A stretch of 6,524 nucleotides of DNA, taken from Clostridiales bacterium. GTDB lineage: Bacteria > Bacillota > Clostridia > Lachnospirales > Lachnospiraceae. Location: NCBI GenBank assembly GCA_019420425.1, contig JAHZHG010000061.1:1-6524 (forward strand). Reading direction: 5' to 3'. Below the pieces are notes generated by a model. It worked only from the letters and a program-made list of their open reading frames with translations, was not told the DNA's origin and made no database searches. The position numbers and the translations under genes were made by a program. Positions 5,306-6,524 of the stretch are shown here, one piece after another; position 1 is the stretch's first letter; each line of letters begins with the position of its first letter.

Positions 5306-6017
5306 CGACAGAAAATGGATACTGGTGACGGGAGCGGACAGGGGGCTGGGCTTTGCCGTGACTGCCCGGTTCCTGGAGGAGGGCTACGGCGTATATGCCG
5401 GGCAGTTTATGCCCGAATGGCCGCAGCTTTCGGAGCTAAAGAAGAGCTGCCCGGAGACGCTGCGGCTGGTTCCTCTGGACATTTCCTCTGAAGCGTCAAT
5501 TGCGCACTTGGGAAGCACGCTGGCCAAAGACTGTGTGCGCCTGGACATTGTGGTGAATAACGCGGGAATCTTATATACCGGAGACGATATCGCCGGGGAT
5601 TGGAAGGCGGAGGATATGATGCGGCAGTTTCGGATCAATACCCTGGGCGCTCTGCGGGTAACAAAGCAGCTGCTCCCGCTGATGGAGGGCGGCATGAAAC
5701 GGCTCTGTTTTGTTTCCTCCGAAGCAGGAAGCATAGGGAATGCCCACCGGACTGACCTGTTCGGCTATTGTATGTCAAAATGTGCGCTGAATATGGGCAT
5801 TCGTATGCTGCATAACGAGCTGTATGAGTTGGGCTATTCCTTCCGGATTTATCATCCGGGCTGGATGAAGTCCTACATGTCCGGGGAAGAAAAAATGCAG
5901 GGAAAGCTGGAGCCGGAGGAATCCGCCAGGGCTGCCGTGCGGCAGTTTACAGAGAGCCGCAGCTGCGAGCAGATACTGAAAATGCAGGACGTGGATGGTG
6001 GAATCTGGGCATTTTAG
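5298..6017 (+). CDS. SDR-family NAD(P)-dependent oxidoreductase
   Basis: This 239-residue classical short-chain dehydrogenase/reductase is complete. The dinucleotide site is TGADRGLG (11-18), NNAG is at 87-90, and the catalytic residues are N114 (RINTLGA), S140/S141 (CFVSSEAG), Y157 and K161 (YCMSK). HPGWMKS corresponds to the PG motif after strand 6. It would reduce a carbonyl or oxidise an alcohol in the cytoplasm. The loop after strand 2 has no clear Arg or Asp to decide between NADP and NAD. The ATG overlaps the preceding stop (ATGAATAA) and has GGAGG at 5287-5291, 6 bases upstream. The context suggests action on a sugar released by the glycosidase, but that is inference. The next gene appears to be a divergent relative. 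Confidence 0.92.
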   Translation: MNNDRKWILVTGADRGLGFAVTARFLEEGYGVYAGQFMPEWPQLSELKKSCPETLRLVPLDISSEASIAHLGSTLAKDCVRLDIVVNNAGILYTGDDIAGDWKAEDMMRQFRINTLGALRVTKQLLPLMEGGMKRLCFVSSEAGSIGNAHRTDLFGYCMSKCALNMGIRMLHNELYELGYSFRIYHPGWMKSYMSGEEKMQGKLEPEESARAAVRQFTESRSCEQILKMQDVDGGIWAF

Positions 6018-6042
6018 AGGCGGAAAAGGAGAAAACAGAAAA

Positions 6043-6524
6043 ATGAGAATTTTATTATTTGGCAGCGGAAGAATTTGTACGTTGCTGGCCGGAAAATACA
6101 GGGATGAAGGGCACTGCGTCTGCCAGACGGATTCCGTAGAGGAGGTGTCCGGGCTGCTTGCAGAGGCCGGCGGCCTGGAGCTGCTGGTGCTGGGAGACGA
6201 GGCCTTCCTGGAAAAGGCGGACGGCGGGGAGTTTGACCGGGCAGAAGAGTGCTATGGGCAGTTTGCCGTGCGCCCGCTGGAGGTGATCCGGGCTGCCCTT
6301 CCTTGTCTGGGGCGGGGAGAGCTTAAGCGGATTGCCTATCTGACCCCGGTGCAGGCCAGCAACAACGGCTGCCGCACGGCCGACCGTCCGGGAATGCGGA
6401 TGGCGGGCGCGGCCAGAAACATGCAGGCGGAGATACTGTGGAACCGTCTCTCGCCGGAGGGATATACGATGCGGATTTTCGGCTATGAGCCTGATAGAGA
6501 GCCGGAGGCTATGGCGGAGGCAGC
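6043..6524 (+). CDS. SDR-like protein lacking catalytic residues (3' end outside window)
   Basis: The frame is open from ATG 6043 to the window end, 160 residues, preceded by AAGGAGA (6026-6032) and 25 bases behind the SDR gene, so it is probably in the same operon. The start LLFGSGRICTLLAGKY is a Rossmann strand and Gly turn. LELLVLGDEAF, AVRPLEVIRAALPCL and KRIAYLTPVQAS align in order with strands and helices of the preceding SDR. The catalytic positions do not match: Ser-Ser becomes T101-P102, Asn becomes V76, and YxxxK becomes M118...G122 before AARNMQAEI. It therefore looks like a non-catalytic SDR-fold protein, perhaps a partner subunit or a sugar-nucleotide or NAD binder. The alignment is by eye; the fold is likely and the function unknown. 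Confidence 0.78.
   Translation, partial: MRILLFGSGRICTLLAGKYRDEGHCVCQTDSVEEVSGLLAEAGGLELLVLGDEAFLEKADGGEFDRAEECYGQFAVRPLEVIRAALPCLGRGELKRIAYLTPVQASNNGCRTADRPGMRMAGAARNMQAEILWNRLSPEGYTMRIFGYEPDREPEAMAEA

Overview
The window looks like a chromosomal segment from a Lachnospiraceae-type Clostridia bacterium (low-to-mid GC Firmicutes). The evidence is strong GGAGG-type ribosome-binding sites, canonical TTGACA/TATAAT-type promoters, an LTA-synthase-type sulfatase, a manganese riboswitch in front of mntP, and a diaminopimelate decarboxylase-like protein of a kind I associate with this family. The assignment comes from recall and inspection, not from a search.

Layout, left to right. (1) 1-518 is the 3' end of an LTA-synthase/sulfatase-superfamily gene. 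(2) A near-consensus promoter (523-551) drives a monocistronic PLP enzyme of the diaminopimelate decarboxylase family (584-1855). (3) The interval 1856-2156 holds a strong unexplained RNA-like hairpin system (1874-1943), a tRNA promoter (1969-1997), tRNA-Leu with anticodon CAA (2009-2091) and an intrinsic terminator (2096-2129). (4) Two + strand genes follow: an unfamiliar protein with a Rossmann/methyltransferase-like motif (2157-3011) and a glyoxalase-I-like VOC protein (3035-3403). (5) Converging on them is the - strand manganese exporter gene mntP. Its conserved part ends near 3422, but its reading frame stays open across all of the glyoxalase gene to 2999. Its promoter (4142-4170), a yybP-ykoY-type Mn2+ riboswitch (4049-4133) and an overlapping terminator (4019-4060) lie upstream. 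(6) Divergent from mntP, a + strand cluster starts with a GH88/GH105-like glycosidase (4337-5305), followed by an overlapping SDR oxidoreductase (5298-6017) and a second SDR-like protein (6043 to the window end) that appears to lack the catalytic residues.

How the parts work together: mntP is a self-contained metal-homeostasis unit in which Mn2+ binding to the aptamer would block the terminator and switch on export. The glycosidase/SDR cluster reads as a small catabolic operon for unsaturated uronyl oligosaccharides or related sugars. The other genes look like independent housekeeping units.

I see no CRISPR array, insertion sequence, integrase or phage gene. The most notable items are the mntP reading frame running antisense through a whole gene, the competing hairpins upstream of the tRNA, and the probable SDR pseudoenzyme beside an intact SDR.
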